Of a DNA stretch of 64,000 nt, positions 22,635 to 37,475 are shown piece by piece. The translations under genes and the position numbers were made by a program. Source of the stretch: Brassica napus (Eukaryota; Streptophyta; Magnoliopsida; Brassicales; Brassicaceae); the NCBI RefSeq assembly GCF_020379485.1, contig NC_063450.1:52227374-52291373 (forward strand). Direction: 5' to 3'. Every line of letters begins with the position of its first letter. Positions within the stretch are counted from its first letter, which is position 1. The notes below the pieces were generated by a model that saw only the letters and a program-made list of their open reading frames with translations, was not told the DNA's origin and ran no database searches.

Positions 22635-25600
22635 ATGGCGACCCCAGCTGATGCTCGGGCCGTGAAGTCGCTCAACACTTCCGGGGGACGTAAGAAATTC
22701 GTGGTACGTCTTCTTCTCCTTCTGCTTTGGTTTCAAATTAAAGATAAAAAAGGATTTGTTAAGATGTTAAAACTCTAATTCTGGAATAGATATAATACTA
22801 CTTTTAGGCTTTTGTGGGGGTTCTTCGTTTTGTGTTATTTGGTATTCATGTTCATACTTGGGGCGTAGATGATACTAGTACATGTCTTTCCTTTGTACTC
22901 TCTTATATGCGCCGTTTTTGTGGGTTTGTTACTTGTGGATGCAGTTCAAGAATCTCGCTCAGAAAGTCAATGAGATTGACATCAGCGGTTTCTTCAAGAG
23001 CCTGGAGAAGGTTAAGCCTGAGCCTTCAGAGGGCTCCTCGTTTTTCAGAGACTGCCTCGTCGAATTGAGGGTATGGTTTCATTTTGTTGCCTTTTAGTGA
23101 CTAGGCTGGTTTCAGGTTAAGGTTCACAAGTGGTAAGGCATGCTTAGTTTTAACATTGGTTGAAACATGATAAGTAATGGCAATTTAGTGATAGTGCGAA
23201 CTTGAATTTCAAACCTAGTGGCTTATGCTATACAAAGAATTGTGGTACTCTGTGCTCTCCTTAGTTTGTTCTATTAGCATGTAGGGTGATACGAGAAACA
23301 TTATCTCTGAGTATATTGTTGGTGTCTGAAGTAGAAGCTGCTATCTATATCTCTGCTTTGCATATATTCAAGGCTTATTGGGTGCTCGATATTGATTGTG
23401 GTTCATTTGGGTGGTTGAATGCAGGAACTGAATACAGCAGAAGATTTCATCTCGTTTTACGAGGAAATGTTGCCATTTGTTCAGACTTTGCCTTTGGTTA
23501 TTGAGCAAAAAGAAATAATCTTCACCAAGCTCGTCTCGAGATTACAAATGGATGCAAGATTGTCCCTGGACGCCATTCTCAGGTTTGCTAATTTCTGCTC
23601 ATTCTCACTTCATTTGGCAGTTTTATCTGTGTCCCACTGAATCTTCTCGTTCAGTTGCTGTGGTTAACCGCAACACTTAAGAAATATATTTTACTCCTTT
23701 TCATGCAAAATGTTTGTTGCTTTTAACAGGTTGATTGCTGCTTTATCAAGAGATCTCTTGGAGGACTTTATCCCGTGAGTCTTTCTTGAACACTTTATTT
23801 TTTTCTCACTGTCATTGCTGCTGCACCCTTCAACTATTAGAGAACATTGTGACCATACTCCTTTATAAATCTTACTGAAAGCAAATGCTTTTGCAAAGCT
23901 GATGAATTGCTTCAAGATGCTTGCAGAGTATTTCTTTCTGTGATAAAATATTGGCTATGTTTCAAGTTCTTACCGATTTATTTTGTAAACTTCTTGACTA
24001 GCTTCCTTCCACGGATAGTGAACTCCTTAGTGGCACTCCTAGAAAATGGTGCCAAGAAAGACGCGGATATTATCAAGCAGGTTGTTGGTGTTCTATAACA
24101 TATATATTGTACACCCATGACAATGTTTTGTATGTTTTTTTTTTGCTGAATGGTTGTCCTTTTTATGAGCAGATATTCTCTTCATGGTGCGAGATATTAA
24201 TGAATCTGCAGAAGTATCTAGTACGCGACATCGAAGGTATTCTCAGGTGAGTAAAGTAAAAGGATTTCAATCTAATCTAGAATGACACATGGTCTGATGG
24301 TCTAAATGTTTATAGATGCAATTATTCAGGGTTTTCTTCATCTAATAGGTTTTATTTTTGTTTTGTATTTAATTTGCTATTTTGAAGGGATACGTTGGAC
24401 TTGAGGTATCATCCCAAAGACTACATCAATGAATTAATGTCAGAGTCTATGTCATTTTTGTTGAGGAATGCGCGGAATGAGCAACTTGAAAAAGGTGATT
24501 ACTTGCTTGTCATTTATTTTTTTCATTTCTATGTGAGGGACCTTCGAATTGATTCTTTTTTCTTTCTCTAAACATTACAGGGATCAACAGGATCCTTTCC
24601 GAAGTTGCAGATCCAGCCAAACAAGATGGAGCAGTTGATTTACTTTATTATGCTATGAGAGGAACCTCTGGAAGTCTCCATTCAAAAGCCGGGAGAGTTC
24701 TCAGTTTCTTGCTGAAAGATTCAACATTATCTTTTTGTGATAATTCTCCTCAAGGCAAGTCCCCTTTCTAAAGAGATGTTGTGAGTATTCCATTTAGAAG
24801 TCTAGTGTGGTTGATTTAGTTTGTTTTTAGTTCTTAGTGGAGAGGGATGGAATTTTGAGAATGGGAAGTAGCACTTAGAGTTATCAAATATTTACGTATC
24901 TATCAACTTCTTTCTTTTTCTAATAAAAAATGGTGCTACTATTGCAGGCGCTGGTACAGTCGTGGGAGTTGTTAGTTCCACTTTGGAGAGATTATGCGAG
25001 GATTTGGAAGCAGACAAATTAAATGTGATGTGGAAGTGCTTGATTCAAGAAATAAACGAATCGATCAAAAACAAAAACTCTGTTCATTTAAGCCGACTGT
25101 TGAGTGTGCTTACTGCAGCTGTCAGGGTTCAGAAAGGTCTCAAGGTTCATGGTGAGTCATTGAGTCATACACGTGTTGACTTACTTGTCTTTCACCCTCT
25201 CTTCCTGTTATACTCTCTTTTGGCTGCACATGGCAACATATGCGTGACTGTATTGCCAATATTACTCTTACTGTGCAGATTACCCATCTTTGATTCGACT
25301 TGTGGGCCTCATTGTGTCAACTTTTGTGGCTTCCTCTGAGACCGTTGTAGAAGGGGATAACCTATCTGCTGTCATTGATGAAGTTCTGCAACTGATGTTA
25401 TGCACAATAAACAGAGTCACTGATTTGGAAACTGTTGCTTCGCAATGGGCTCCCATTTTTGCCGTGAAGCGTTCAAGGTATCGTGTACTGTTTATCTGTT
25501 TTATATATTCAATCTTCTTTTTTTTCTCTTGACATTGATAATTTTTATTTCAGTTTGCTGACTTTTCTGGAGGAGTTGTTGAACAAGGATCAATCGGTAG

Positions 25601-28600
25601 TGAAAGCCTTTACAAACAATATATTAAGGCACGTCTCACATCATAGTTTTTTTTCATTACCTCTTTGATTTTCCCATCTCCGTGTCTGAACAACTATATT
25701 CTGTTTTGCAGTGCAATCAACAATATGATTTGGGAGTCTTCTGAGGAAGTTATTCCTCTGTTACTAACATTTTGCGAGAACCAACTAACAAGTCACGACA
25801 GAGTGACCATCGTAGATCAAACATTTGAGAAAATTCATGAGTTTCTGGAAGAAAATATCAAGAAGGTTCGACAGAACATAGAGAACACTGGATTATCTCA
25901 AACTGATGATGCCGAGTTGGCTTCCATTTGGGGAGTTGTCAACTGTTACCCTTATTTCAAAGTGGATTCGTCATTACTGATTTCCTTTAAGGATACTCTC
26001 AGACAGCATTTGACAGTGCCGGATGGTAAGTACCACTGCATGATTCACTCCTTTTTCATGTTACTTTGTTTTACCCTTTTTTCCTCAAAGATGCCACTCA
26101 AATTATGTGGATTATCAGTGTCATATTATGAAAAAACTCATGGTCTTGATCTTCCACTATAGATAATTTTGAATCTCTCATTCTTTCAGTGTCTTTGCGG
26201 TTACATTTCTTTCATTGAACTGTTGAGAAATGGATATGGAGTTGTTGTTTATGAATGTGATTTTTTTTGTCCTGGAGTCTACTAACATCTTTTACATATG
26301 TGACCTTTTTTCAGCAAACTCGTCTAGTGCCCCAGAATTGATGTGGCAGAGCTTACTTGGTGCTGCTTTGAGTTCATGTCACAAACTGCCGAGAAGAATC
26401 AACCACAACGATATAGAGGAAGCATTGTCTATGGCTAAAGATTACAAGTCATGCGTACAAGTGTTGACCCCCGTGGCCGATTTTTTGGACTCAATGCACA
26501 GGTGAGTTTACTTATTATGGTAATTATTCATATACTTCTACAAGTTTGATGACACTGTGATGGTAGGCTGATCCATTTTCCTATATTAAACTGTAGGCTT
26601 GCGTTAGGTAATGATGACAGGTCTAAGCCACAACCAGAACTTCAAGAAGAAAAGGCTAAAGATGCTTTTGGCATATTTTCGGAAAATTTGCGCCACCCAA
26701 ACAAATGCATCCGTCTTATGACGCTGAGGATTTTGTGCCATTTTGAAACATTTTCGTCCGACTCTTCTTCTGAAGAGCATCCTCCCAAGAAGAAAATGAA
26801 AACTGAGGAGACCAAAAAACCCCTTCATGAAAGGAATGTGAGTAGATTTCATATCCTTTGTTCTGTATTATATAACTGTCGCCTCTGCACTCAATCTTGT
26901 TACCGCTGGTTTCTTAAAATTTTCTTTCGAACTACCAGGTTCTTGAGTTATTACGCTCAATCGAAGAGATTGTTCCCACAGTGAATACGGAGGGGGAGTT
27001 GATCACTATGATTCATGAAATAAAAAGGAATCTCTCTGCTGGCTTGGTACATGCGGCATATTTGCAGCTAGTATTGAATGGGCTGATGGGAATATTTCAT
27101 ATTAGTTATACTAAGCTGTGGGGTCCAGCATCTGAGTGTCTTGAGGTTCTTCTGAGGAATCACACAGTAACTGTATGGAGTGATTTTGTTTGCTATTTGG
27201 ACCAGTGCCAGCTAAAATCTGAGAAACTCGACAATCATAGTGAGAATCCGAACCACAACTTGTCAGAGAGGCCTACTGGTAGGTTCTCACCATTTAAGTA
27301 AATATCTATTTCATCCGCTCATATAATGAATTAGTTGTCTTTTCCGTTTCAAATAACATTTTACATTTTTTTTTTCCTGTTTTAATATGTGACTACATCT
27401 CTTATCTTATATTTTCATCTAACAATCTTCTGTTCCGTATAGCCTAATGCAAGTTATTTTTTTAATCTACAGATCTGATTGGCCGTTTTAATTTATTTCT
27501 CTGTCCGCCGTCTAATAGCACAACTACTGCAACGGTGGCTACGCAGTTGCTCCAGACCTTGCAGAAAGTTCCCAAAGTTGCTCAGTCCCACGCTTCTGAG
27601 ATTCTCCCTCGGTTGCTGAAGTTTCTGGGATACAACATTGAAAATCCTACGAGGTAACCATGTCTTTTATATTTGTTGTTTTTAAGAGTACTTCAATACA
27701 TCTAGTGTCCTAAAATCTTCTTCTTCTGTGTCGCAGTGTCGGATTATTCAATGCGCAAGTTTGTAAAGGAGATGATTGGAGGAATGTTCTTAAACAGTGG
27801 TTGACTTTGCTGAAATTGATGAAAAACCCTAAGTCGTTTCAGTTCAGCGAATTTCTAAACAACGTTCTGCAGAATAGGTTGGCGAGGCTACGCAATTTGA
27901 TAATCCTCTATTCTTTTGAACTCTTCTTGAGTACTTAATTTAATTATTTCATTGTGTGTTTTGGATTTTTTTCCAGATTCCTGGACGATAATGATGCTGA
28001 ACTACAAACCATTGTTCTAGAGTGCCTTCTGTTGTGGAACGACTTCTTACTCCCACACCGCGAGCATTTGTTGAAACTGATCAAACCAGAGGAATTAAGA
28101 GAAGAACTCACAACCTCGAACATGTCCGTAGACATTGAAGAAGCTCACAAATCTCTTCTTTTCTCTCTTGAAATTCGCATCCTTGCGCCAAAAGTCAGGA
28201 CATTAAAGAATTTGGCTTCACGGAAGGTACACATTACTCACTTCTTTTAGTATACTTCCTATGCCAATGACGTTTTCATTTGGGGTCTTGATAAGTTCTC
28301 TTTGATTTTCTTGTCAGCATACAAGTATAAATCACCGGAAGGCAGTTCTTCGCTTTATAGCTGAGCGGGATGTTGATGACCTTGCCCTCTTTTTTGTATT
28401 GTTGATAAAGCCTTTGAACATCATATCAGAGGAAACAATGGACTTGTTCTGGAGTTCAGGCAAAGCTTCGCTGGATTATTTCCAAAAGGCGGATTTCTTG
28501 AAGGATTTCACTGGTGATACTATTTCTACATTATCCAAGAATCAGAAATCTGGGTTTCTTCATGTCATCCAAGACATCCTTGAAGTCTTTGATGAGCTCC

Positions 28601-31600
28601 GTGTCCGACCTTTTATAGACTTTTTGATGGGATGTGTTGTCCGGCTAATGGTAAACTATGAAGAAAGAAACATTGCATCATTGACACCAAGAAATGACAC
28701 TGCCGCCTCATCAACCCCAGACAATAAAGAGAATGTTTCAGTTCATCAAGACCAGGTAAAATTGTTATTGGTGTTGTTTTCTCTGTTTCTCGTTATCCAT
28801 GCAAACAAATCGTTTCTGATATTTTTTTCTGGTTTTTGTGTAGGCTGGCACTGCTTTGAAGCAGTTTAAAGAGTTGAGATCATTATGTCTGAAAATTATT
28901 GCTCATGTTCTTGATAAATACGAGGATTCTGATCTTGGTTCCGAGTTCTGGGACCTCTTCTTTTCGGCAGTAAATCCGTTAATTAAAAATTTCAAGCAGG
29001 AGGGTTCTAGTAGTGAGAAAACAAGTTCCTTGTTCTCATGCTTCTTGTCAATGAGTAGAAACCGCAATCTCGTGACCCTCTTATGTCGGGAAGAGTCTCT
29101 TATTCCAGACATTTGTTCGATTCTGACAGTCAACACGGCTTCAGACGCTATAAAGTCGTCTGCACTCAAGTTCATAGAGAATCTGCTTTGTCTTGACAGT
29201 GAGTTGCATGAGGATGACAGTATGATCAAAGGCTTCTTAGATCCGTACATAGAAACACTGTTCAGCAGCTTGCATTCTCTTTTCATTGGGGATATTAACA
29301 AAAGGTCAAGAGTCTTGTATATTGACGTCCTCAAGTTATTTCCTCTTACTTCTATTTTTTCTTAAAAGTGTTCCTTATCTCCAGGAAATCAATCAAGTAT
29401 CATGGGGAAAGAGAGATTAGGATTCTTAAATTGTTGTCAAAGCACATGGGAGATCAGTCTTGTGCTATGAAGTATTTGGAAGTCTTACTTTCTTTCTTGG
29501 ATAAAAACGTGAAAGATTCTGGTATGGTGTCTTACACTCTCATTACTTTTTTTTGGATAAAATTACAGTATCATGTCTCTTGTATGTGACTGTTTTATTG
29601 CTGTTACAGATATCCGTCGTGAGGCTTTGCTAGCCATTCAGGACATCACATCGTTGCTTGGGACTGAGAGTGTCACCAAAATTATAAACAAAGTCTCTCC
29701 TCTACTTGTTGACGCTGAAGTTGACGTTAGATTATGCATTTGTGATCTTCTTGAATCTCTTGCAAAAATCGACTTTTCTCTGGATGATGTGGTAAGCGGC
29801 ATATCTCTGTTAGAGACTGTCTTTAATTTCTCTTGCTTTTCCTCTTACAATTTGTTCCCAACCTACAGGCAAAGCGCATCCGAGATATGAATTCCATCTC
29901 AGTCATGGAAGTTGATGATCTTGACTATGAAAGGATAGTTAATGCTTATGTGGAGATTGACTCGGATTTCTTTGCTAAATCCTCGAAGCAGCACACGATG
30001 ATTATACTGTCACAAAGTTTATACAACTTATCATCGGAATCCATTATGTTAAGGGGAAGCGCACATAAGCTCTTGTCATCTTTCATTGAATTTTCGGCCT
30101 CAATACTATGCCAAGAAGCTTCAGCTCACTCTGGCGCTGGCAAAGAGGTCAAAATAGCTGATGCAAGCTGGACAGGAAAGCATACACTGTCCATTGTGGA
30201 TTTTATCTTGAAACACATTGCTGATGCAGTAAGCAAAGGAGGCAATATAGTAAAGGTACACTAACCCTTCTAAATTATGTTGAAAATAACTCAGGAAGAA
30301 AATGAAAATTTCACCGTCCATTAGCTCTAGGGTTATGGTTAGCATGCTATTAAACTGTGCTGGATACTTATGGCCTGTGGCTCTCTTCTTTGCACTGAAA
30401 CGAATTATTCTGTCACAGGAGTGGATTCTTTTGATACGTGAAATGGTGACAAAACTCCCAGATGCCGGAGATCTTGGTGCATTTAGACCTTTATGCTCTG
30501 AAGATGAGAATATTGATTTTTTTAAATCTATTATTCACATTCAGGTAACTTATTTCATCATATGATTCATTGAGTCCACATTTTATTTGTGCTGTTGGTG
30601 AGAATCTAAGTCGATATGATAACCAAACAGGAACCTATCCCGCTTCTTAGTTTATTTCGTTTTTCCTTCTCTCTTTAAAATCAATTTGATTGTTGTCGAG
30701 ACCATATTAAACAAATAATACATGTAGCTTCAATCATATAGCGTATGATGGTGGTAGACATCTTACGATGATTGATTTTCCTTCCAACTTCTCGCAGTCA
30801 CACCGTAGAGCAAAGGCGATTTCACGTTTCGCAAAAGTGGTCGGAGATAGCAGCCTGCCTGAGGTACTTTCTCTTTTGATTTTCGTACAATTTTTAAATG
30901 CAACTGTTGTACTTTCTTGAAACTTACGACCAAATGTTGGGGTTGCAGGGAGTCTTGAGAAAACTGTTTGTCGCTGTCTTTTTCCACATGTTGCTCGATG
31001 GACAAGATGTAAAAGAAAAAGAGAACAATGTCCGTAATGCATGCACAGAGGCCCTTGCATCTGTATCGGCACATATGAGTTGGAAGTCGTACTATGCTCT
31101 ATTGAATCGGTGTTTCCGTGAGATGCACAATCATACCAAAAAGGGAAAGCTTCTGCTGCGGCTTATCTGCTTGATTTTGGATAAATTTCATTTTACAGAA
31201 GATGGTGGTTACAGGCAAGAGGAGATTGAGGGGATTCATAAAAGCCTTCAAACTGTGTTTGGAAAGATGCAGAAGCTGATGGATTCTGAGTCTGACAATG
31301 TTAATGTTAACAGCAGTGTGGCTGCGCTGAAGGTTCTAAAGCTGCTTCCCAAAGACGTAATGGACGATTATCTGTCCCCTATAATTAAGAGGATTGCCAC
31401 TTTTACGAAGAACCGGTTGGAGAGCACACGTGGTGAAGCCAGATCTGCTCTGGTTGCTTGTTTGAAGGAATTGGGGCTCGAGTACTTGCAGGTTGTCATC
31501 AAAAGTTTACGTGATATCCTGAAACGAGGATCTGAGTTGCACGTGCTGGGATACACCGTCCATTCTATCTTATCGAAGTGCTTGTCCAAACCTACGTGTG

Positions 31601-34600
31601 GGAAGTTGGATCATTGTTTGGATGATCTCCTTGCTGTGGTTGAAACCGATATCTTTGGAGTGGTTGCTGAACAGAAAGATGTGGATAAATTCAAATCCAA
31701 AATGAAAGAGACAGGAAAAAGCATGTCATTCGAGACTCTGAAGTTGATTTCTGAAAATGTAACGTTCAGAGAACATGCATTGAAATTACTGTCTCCGGTC
31801 ACTGCTCAGCTGCGGTGGCATCTAACTCCAAAGATAAAACCAGATCTGGTGAAGATGTTACAACACATTGCAGTTGGTATTGAAGGCAATCCATCTGTTG
31901 ACCAAGTAGATCTTTTTGTTTTTATATATGGTTGTGTTGATGATGGCATTAACAACAGAAATGGTCTTGGAGATCAAGGGTCTTCTCCCCCATCCAAAAA
32001 GAAAAGGAAATCAAGAGATGAGACTGTTGGGTTGATTTCTGGTGCTATGTCTTGTCCACATCTTATAACAGTGTTTGCTCTGGACTTACTGCAAAACAGA
32101 CTGAAGAAAATTAAACTCCACAACACTGATAAAGAGCTGCTGGGGAAGTTAGATTCGTTTATTAGACTACTTACTGAATGCTTGCGTTCTAAGTATGAAG
32201 AGATTGTCTCATCAGCCCTTAGATGTTTCACTTCGTTAATATGGTTTCCACTGCCTTCCCTCATGTCTGGAGCAGAAGAGTTGAAAACATCATTGTTGAC
32301 AATTGCTCAGTCTGCAGTGGATTCCAGCAGTTCTCTTGTGCGGTCATGCCTTAAGCTTTTAACAACGCTCCTCGGTAATAAAAACATAACTTTGTCACAG
32401 GAGCAGTTAAAGTTGGTGATTCGGTTCCCCATGTTTGCTGATCTGGAGTCCGATCCATCCTTTGTTGCCTTTTCACTCCTCAAGGCCATTGTGAAACGAA
32501 AACTTGTGGTTCCAGAGATTTATGACGTTGCACTTCAGGTTTCAGAGTTGTTGGTAAAAAGTCAGCTGGACTCAATCCAAAAGAAATGCAAAGAGATACT
32601 GTTACAGTTTTTGGTCCACTACCCACTTTCTGAGAAACGTTTACAGCAACACGTGGAATTTCTGCTGCAAAATCTGAGGTATGTATATGCACTTAGCTAT
32701 GACTTGAATTTTTGATTCTTTATTTTTCCAGTACTAAAATTGAATTTGTCTCCCAGGTATGAACATCCAACAGGAAGAGAAGCAGTCCTTGACATGCTTT
32801 ATGCTCTTATCTTGAAATTCTCAGATCGCGGCAAGGAGTCAGTTCTTGACAGCCAGTGGAGAACAATGCTTATTAAGCTTGCTCCGTGTTTGGGCACCGA
32901 TACTAATAAACAAGTGCTTTCCCGGATCGGTTCTGTGATAACACTTCTGATAAATTGCATCAGTGAAGATCAAGTTGGTTCCGTTATCTCGGTTTGTCTG
33001 TGTTGGTATAAGCAGCAGAGGGTACAGGCTGTCGCAGCACAGGTATGCTACATGTTCTTATTTAAACTCGTTACCTGACCATAAATAAATATAGCATCTT
33101 TCATTAAGCTTGATTTCTCATGTTGGCATGTAGGCATCTTCTGTAATATGCCCATTGCTTCTTATGGAATTTTAACTTGGATTCCATGCAGGTGTTGGGA
33201 TTTATAATTGACGCTAAGAGGAATCAATTTCAAAAGCATATCCACAATACATTGGAGGATGCCAAAGTGATAATGGAGTCTGCTCTCAGTGCTTCCAGCC
33301 TGCATAATGTTGAGGAAGGCGTTATTCCGTTCTGGAAGGAAGCATACCACTCCCTGATTATGATAGAGAAGATGGTCGGGCAATTTCCTTATTTAAAACT
33401 CAAAAAAGATTTAGAGGTAAGTAGTAGACTTCTGGGACATACTTGAATCTTTAACCATTGCATCTTGAAACTCATGATAGTCATTTTCGTATCTTAGGGC
33501 TTTAGCTTTTATCAGCGTAAATCACTACTCTAGACTTAGTTGTGTGACTTATTCTACTGGACCTCATTTTTTTCTGACATTACTTTCAGGATGTTTGGAA
33601 AATGGTATTTAAGTTCTTGTTGCACCCACACGCATGGTTAAGAAGTAAATCCTGCCGGCTACTGAATTATTATTTCAAGGCATTGGCTAGGAGGAAAAGA
33701 GCAGAATCTCAGATAGTAGTATCTGATTCTCTTCTTGAGAACCCAAGTAGCCTGTTCTCGGTTGCTGTTTCTCTTTGCTCCCAGTTAAAGGAGCTACCCA
33801 CCACAGGGGATGACATTGAAGATCTCCTCATAGAAAATATTGTTTTTGCGGTCTCGAGTCTTCATTCCCTGATTGGACATTCTGTTCAAGCAACAGACGA
33901 TGGGTTCTGGTCCAGTCTTGGCGAGGATGAGCAAGTGGTGTTCCTAAAAGCCTTTGAAGTGCTTGATTCGGGTAAGGGAAGGTCTACGTTTCTGTCTCTT
34001 ACCTCAGGCAAACGTACTGATAACGGCGAGGAGGAGGATGCTGCGAGTGGTGTAAGGAATGTATTGATTGGAAGCTTGCTCAAGAGGCTCGGGAAGGTTG
34101 CTCTTGATACGGAGTCTGTTCAGGTTTGCTTGTTCGCTCTTCTGATCATACCTAAGCCTTTGCAAGCTTTAAAATTAACGAAACTGTTTTATGTTTGCTT
34201 GGGAAATGCAGATGAAGATTGTGTTCAACGTCTACAAAGCATTCACCTCACAGATGAATCAAGTAGAATGTCGTTTATATGCCTACAAAATTCTGCTTCC
34301 ATTGTACAAAGTCTGCGAAGGTTTCACAGGAAAGATCATCTCAGGTATTATTATAAGTGTTTGCCTCTTCCCTCTTCATATTATGTTGTTTCTATGTCAC
34401 AAATGTAACCAAGAGTTCATTTTGAAATGGTTTTATCAGATGAGTCTAAACAACTAGCAGAGGAGGTACGAGACAGTATAAGAGACAATACTTTAGGCAA
34501 CCAACTGTTTGTGGAGGTTTACAGTGAGATAAGGAAAAGTCTGAGAAACAAGAGGGAGAAGAGAAAGAGAGAAGAAAAGACAATGGCAGTGGTGAATCCA

Positions 34601-34702
34601 GAGAGAAATGCAAAGAGGAAACTGAGGTTAGCTTCAAAGAACAAAGCCAACAAGAGGAGGAGGATGACAAGCATGAAGTTATCTAGATGGGCTCGCTCTT
34701 GA
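22635..34702 (+). CDS. UTP20: UTP20 homologue, U3 snoRNP / SSU processome HEAT-repeat protein
   Basis: A very large gene with more than twenty exons, starting ATG at 22635 (MATPADARAVKSLN) and ending TGA at 34700-34702. Exons carry alpha-helical HEAT/ARM-like text throughout. The longest, in 30898-32715, contains 'LLNRCFREMHNHTKKGKLLLRLICLILDKFHF', here split as 'LLNRCFREMHNHT' then 'KKGKLLLRL', matching the DRIM/UTP20 conserved region. The C-terminus is strongly basic (KRKREEK, KRKLRLASKNKANKRRR), a likely nuclear/nucleolar signal. UTP20 is a scaffold of the 90S pre-ribosome needed for 18S rRNA maturation. The exon junctions I checked keep frame, so the gene appears intact. It corresponds, from memory, to Arabidopsis At4g30990. 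Confidence 0.9.
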
Positions 34703-35279
34703 GTTAAAGACTTTAACTTAAAAGTACTCTAGTGAAATTTTGAAGTATTCATTATCAGTGTTATCTTTAGAAGAAGATTTAAAACACTTGTCATGATTGT
34801 GTAAGATTCTGTCATTCCTCCAAACAATTTGATTATCCAATTTTGAATTTATAGCTTTCATATCTTTGTTTGTTGTGTTATGACTCCATTGCTGTAGTGT
34901 GTAAACCGCAAATCTTTTGTTTAGTGACCAAAACACCCTTTGACCGCTTGAGTCTGAGGTCAATCGCCCGAGGGTAAAACTGTAAATTACAAGCTGGATA
35001 ATAACTGGTACTATAAATAAAAGGAGTAGGTTGGATTAACGCTCTCATTAGTTTAAGTATGAGGCTCTCTGCTCTCGTAGGGTTTCGACACGGCGGCCGT
35101 ATATGTCACGTCGCCGTCGTTACCTTGCGGTGGAAGCGGATGCCGATGATTTCAAATGTTTATTGATGAGCCACTTGAAAAAGTAAGTGGTGATGAATCA
35201 TTCAATCTCCATCTTCTTCGCTTACTACAACGCTTGTGATTCTGTCTTCTTCTTCTCTTTTTTTTGGAGTGGGTCACTC

Positions 35280-35313
<34 letters not shown>

Positions 35314-36682
35314 GTTTGGGAGACTATGATGATTATTAAGAAGTCAATAAGACCAGACGTTTGTGGTTAATATACTATCTTCTTAGATGGCGGGGCTTTT
35401 AATAGCAGCCATTGAGTTGAGAGTTTTTTACCCTCCAAATCTGTCTGAGAAAAGGCGAATCTGAGTCCTCTTCTGTTACATGCAAAGTTTTGTCTTTTAA
35501 TCATCAAAAACCTTAGCTGCTTAGATGCATCATTGTTTTGTAGGATCGAAGTTTTGACTAGTAATTTGATTATGGTTACATCAGCACAAAACTTTACTTA
35601 ATACTTTGGGTTCTTGTCTTCAAGGGATCTGTATTTAGTAGTCTTCTTCTATATATATCATGAAATCTACATGAATGTGAAGCAATGAGGATCTCAGAAT
35701 GATAAACAAAGTTATGATTATGATGAAAAACGGATATATATATATACTTTTAGCTAATTAACAACTGCTTAAAACGTTAAATGTTGGCCTAGACAGTTGC
35801 TTACACCTAAGATAAATGAATGAATTGAGAAAATTAGTACCCAATGCCAAATGGTAAAAGACAATGAGCTTGCTTTAGTTGATAAGTACATCCTGAGACA
35901 TCTAGTGGAAATATTAACTACAGCTCTGTAAAGTGGTCTTCCTAATCTCATAACCTCAATGGTATTCTCAGTTAAAAACAGTAAAATATTATTCTCTAGA
36001 TGCTCAAGCTTTTCAGAAGTCAATATGTATAAATAGAGTTTATTTTAGGAAAAAGTATTATTGATTGTATAATCAAGTGTTTGTTTAAAAGCAGGAGCTC
36101 ACCATAGAGATCTCATGGGTGCTACAAAAGACGACCCCGAGTTGCTGCAACAACATAGGAGGCAAGAAGTTGCCATTGCAGAAAAAATGGATCACTGAGT
36201 ATTAGTTACTTTGAAAGGACCAAAACTCCATTGGAACATTGTCTGGATTGTCTTGTAACTGTGATGAGGTGATGTTATGAGTTCCAAAGAGCTGAAAACG
36301 GCTCCTACTTTGAATCTGGATTTCGATACAGAACAGAAGCTACAGTAAGGGGTACTTTCTGAATCAAATGAAAGTAAAGTGCCATGTGCGAAAATTGTCA
36401 AATTCAAAGATGTAAAAACCATAAATTAGTATTAACAAATAAAAGTATAGCTCCTTTTCAGTAATAAGATCATAGAATTCAAAAGATGAAACTGTAAATT
36501 ACTAAAAAGAACTGTTGCAGTGGCGATACCGTTAGAAATACACCACCGACATCTGAACCGGACTCATTAAAACGATGTCGTTTAACACTTATGATCAGCT
36601 GTGTGTTCGCTGACACTAGTCTTTCCACACTATTCACTGTCTGATTCGTTAGATTGAGCTTGTTTTTGGTGTTTGTTTTGTA
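34703..36682. other. Intergenic, with a possible small transcription unit
   Basis: At 35041-35182 a leader-like sequence with ATG at 35103 (MSRRRRYLAVEADADDF) runs to a good donor (aa|gtaagt). A possible acceptor (aaagcag|gagctc) lies near 36094, but splicing there gives a stop after three codons. It may be a truncated gene or a small unknown gene. A (TTC)n tract lies near 35287-35308. The rest is unremarkable. Confidence 0.35.
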
Positions 36683-37475
36683 ATGGCGCGTCGGTCCGGA
36701 GATTGCATGAGATGTCTTGTGATCTTCGCGGTGGTATCTGCTCTACTAGTGTGTGGACCTGCGCTTTATTGGAAATTCAACAAAGGTTTCGTTGGATCAT
36801 CCACTCGTAGAAACTCTATGTGTCCTCCTTGCGTCTGTGATTGCCCACCTCCTGTCTCTCTCCTCGGGATTGCTCCTGGTATAATAACATTTCCTCTCTC
36901 TCTCTCTCTCTCTCTAGATCTTCCGTTGGCTAAGTTTGTGTTCACAGCTTCTTGTGAAAGTTACTTCCTTTTTTGGATCTTGTTCTTGAAGCATCTGATG
37001 GTTTAAATATTGGATCTTTCAATAAAGTTGTCTCCTTTCAGATTTGATCTTTTTGTTTTTTTTCATTTTGCAGGCCTTGCAAATCTCTCAGGTACAGGTT
37101 AGATCTTGGTTCTGTTCTTTATAGTTATGGCTCCGGTGAAGATGTTTCCTTGTCTGACTTGTGGTTTGAACAGATTGTGGAGGTGATGATTTAGAGCTCA
37201 AACAGGAAATGGAGAAGCAGTTTGTGGACCTTCTGACCGAGGAGCTTAAGCTTCGAGAAGCAGTTGCAGATGAGCATAGCCGTCATATGAATGTTACCCT
37301 TGGAGAAGCTAAAAGAGCTGCGTCTCAGTATCAAAAGGAAGCTGAGAAATGCAATGCGGCTACTGAGATCTGTGAGTCAGCTAGGGAGAGAGCTGAAGCT
37401 TTGTTGATCAAGGAGTGGAAGATCACTTCTTTGTGGGAGAAGAGAGCTCGTCAATCAGGCTGGGAAGGTGAATAA
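36683..37475 (+). CDS. NKS1: DUF1068 protein, NKS1-like
   Basis: Three exons, 36683-36878, 37074-37091 (an 18-base microexon) and 37174-37475, give 171 residues in frame. The N-terminus MARRSGDCMRCLVIFAVVSAL leads into one membrane segment (about residues 11-32), followed by the cysteine-rich motif CPPCVCDCPPP and a charged, probably coiled-coil tail with Glu/Lys/Ala-rich helices ending SLWEKRARQSGWEGE. This is the DUF1068 family. The Arabidopsis member NKS1 is named for sensitivity to sodium and potassium and is reported as a Golgi/endomembrane protein. The length matches the family, and synteny (after UTP20, before the hydrolase) supports orthology. No disruption is seen. Confidence 0.88.

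Noticed and set aside
28903..29334. 143-codon antisense ORF inside UTP20
   Set aside because: Complement of a conserved UTP20 exon; the sense frame clearly carries the protein.
35103..36200. Small two-exon protein gene
   Set aside because: A good donor and a possible acceptor exist, but joining them puts a stop after three codons; kept only as a note on the intergenic region.
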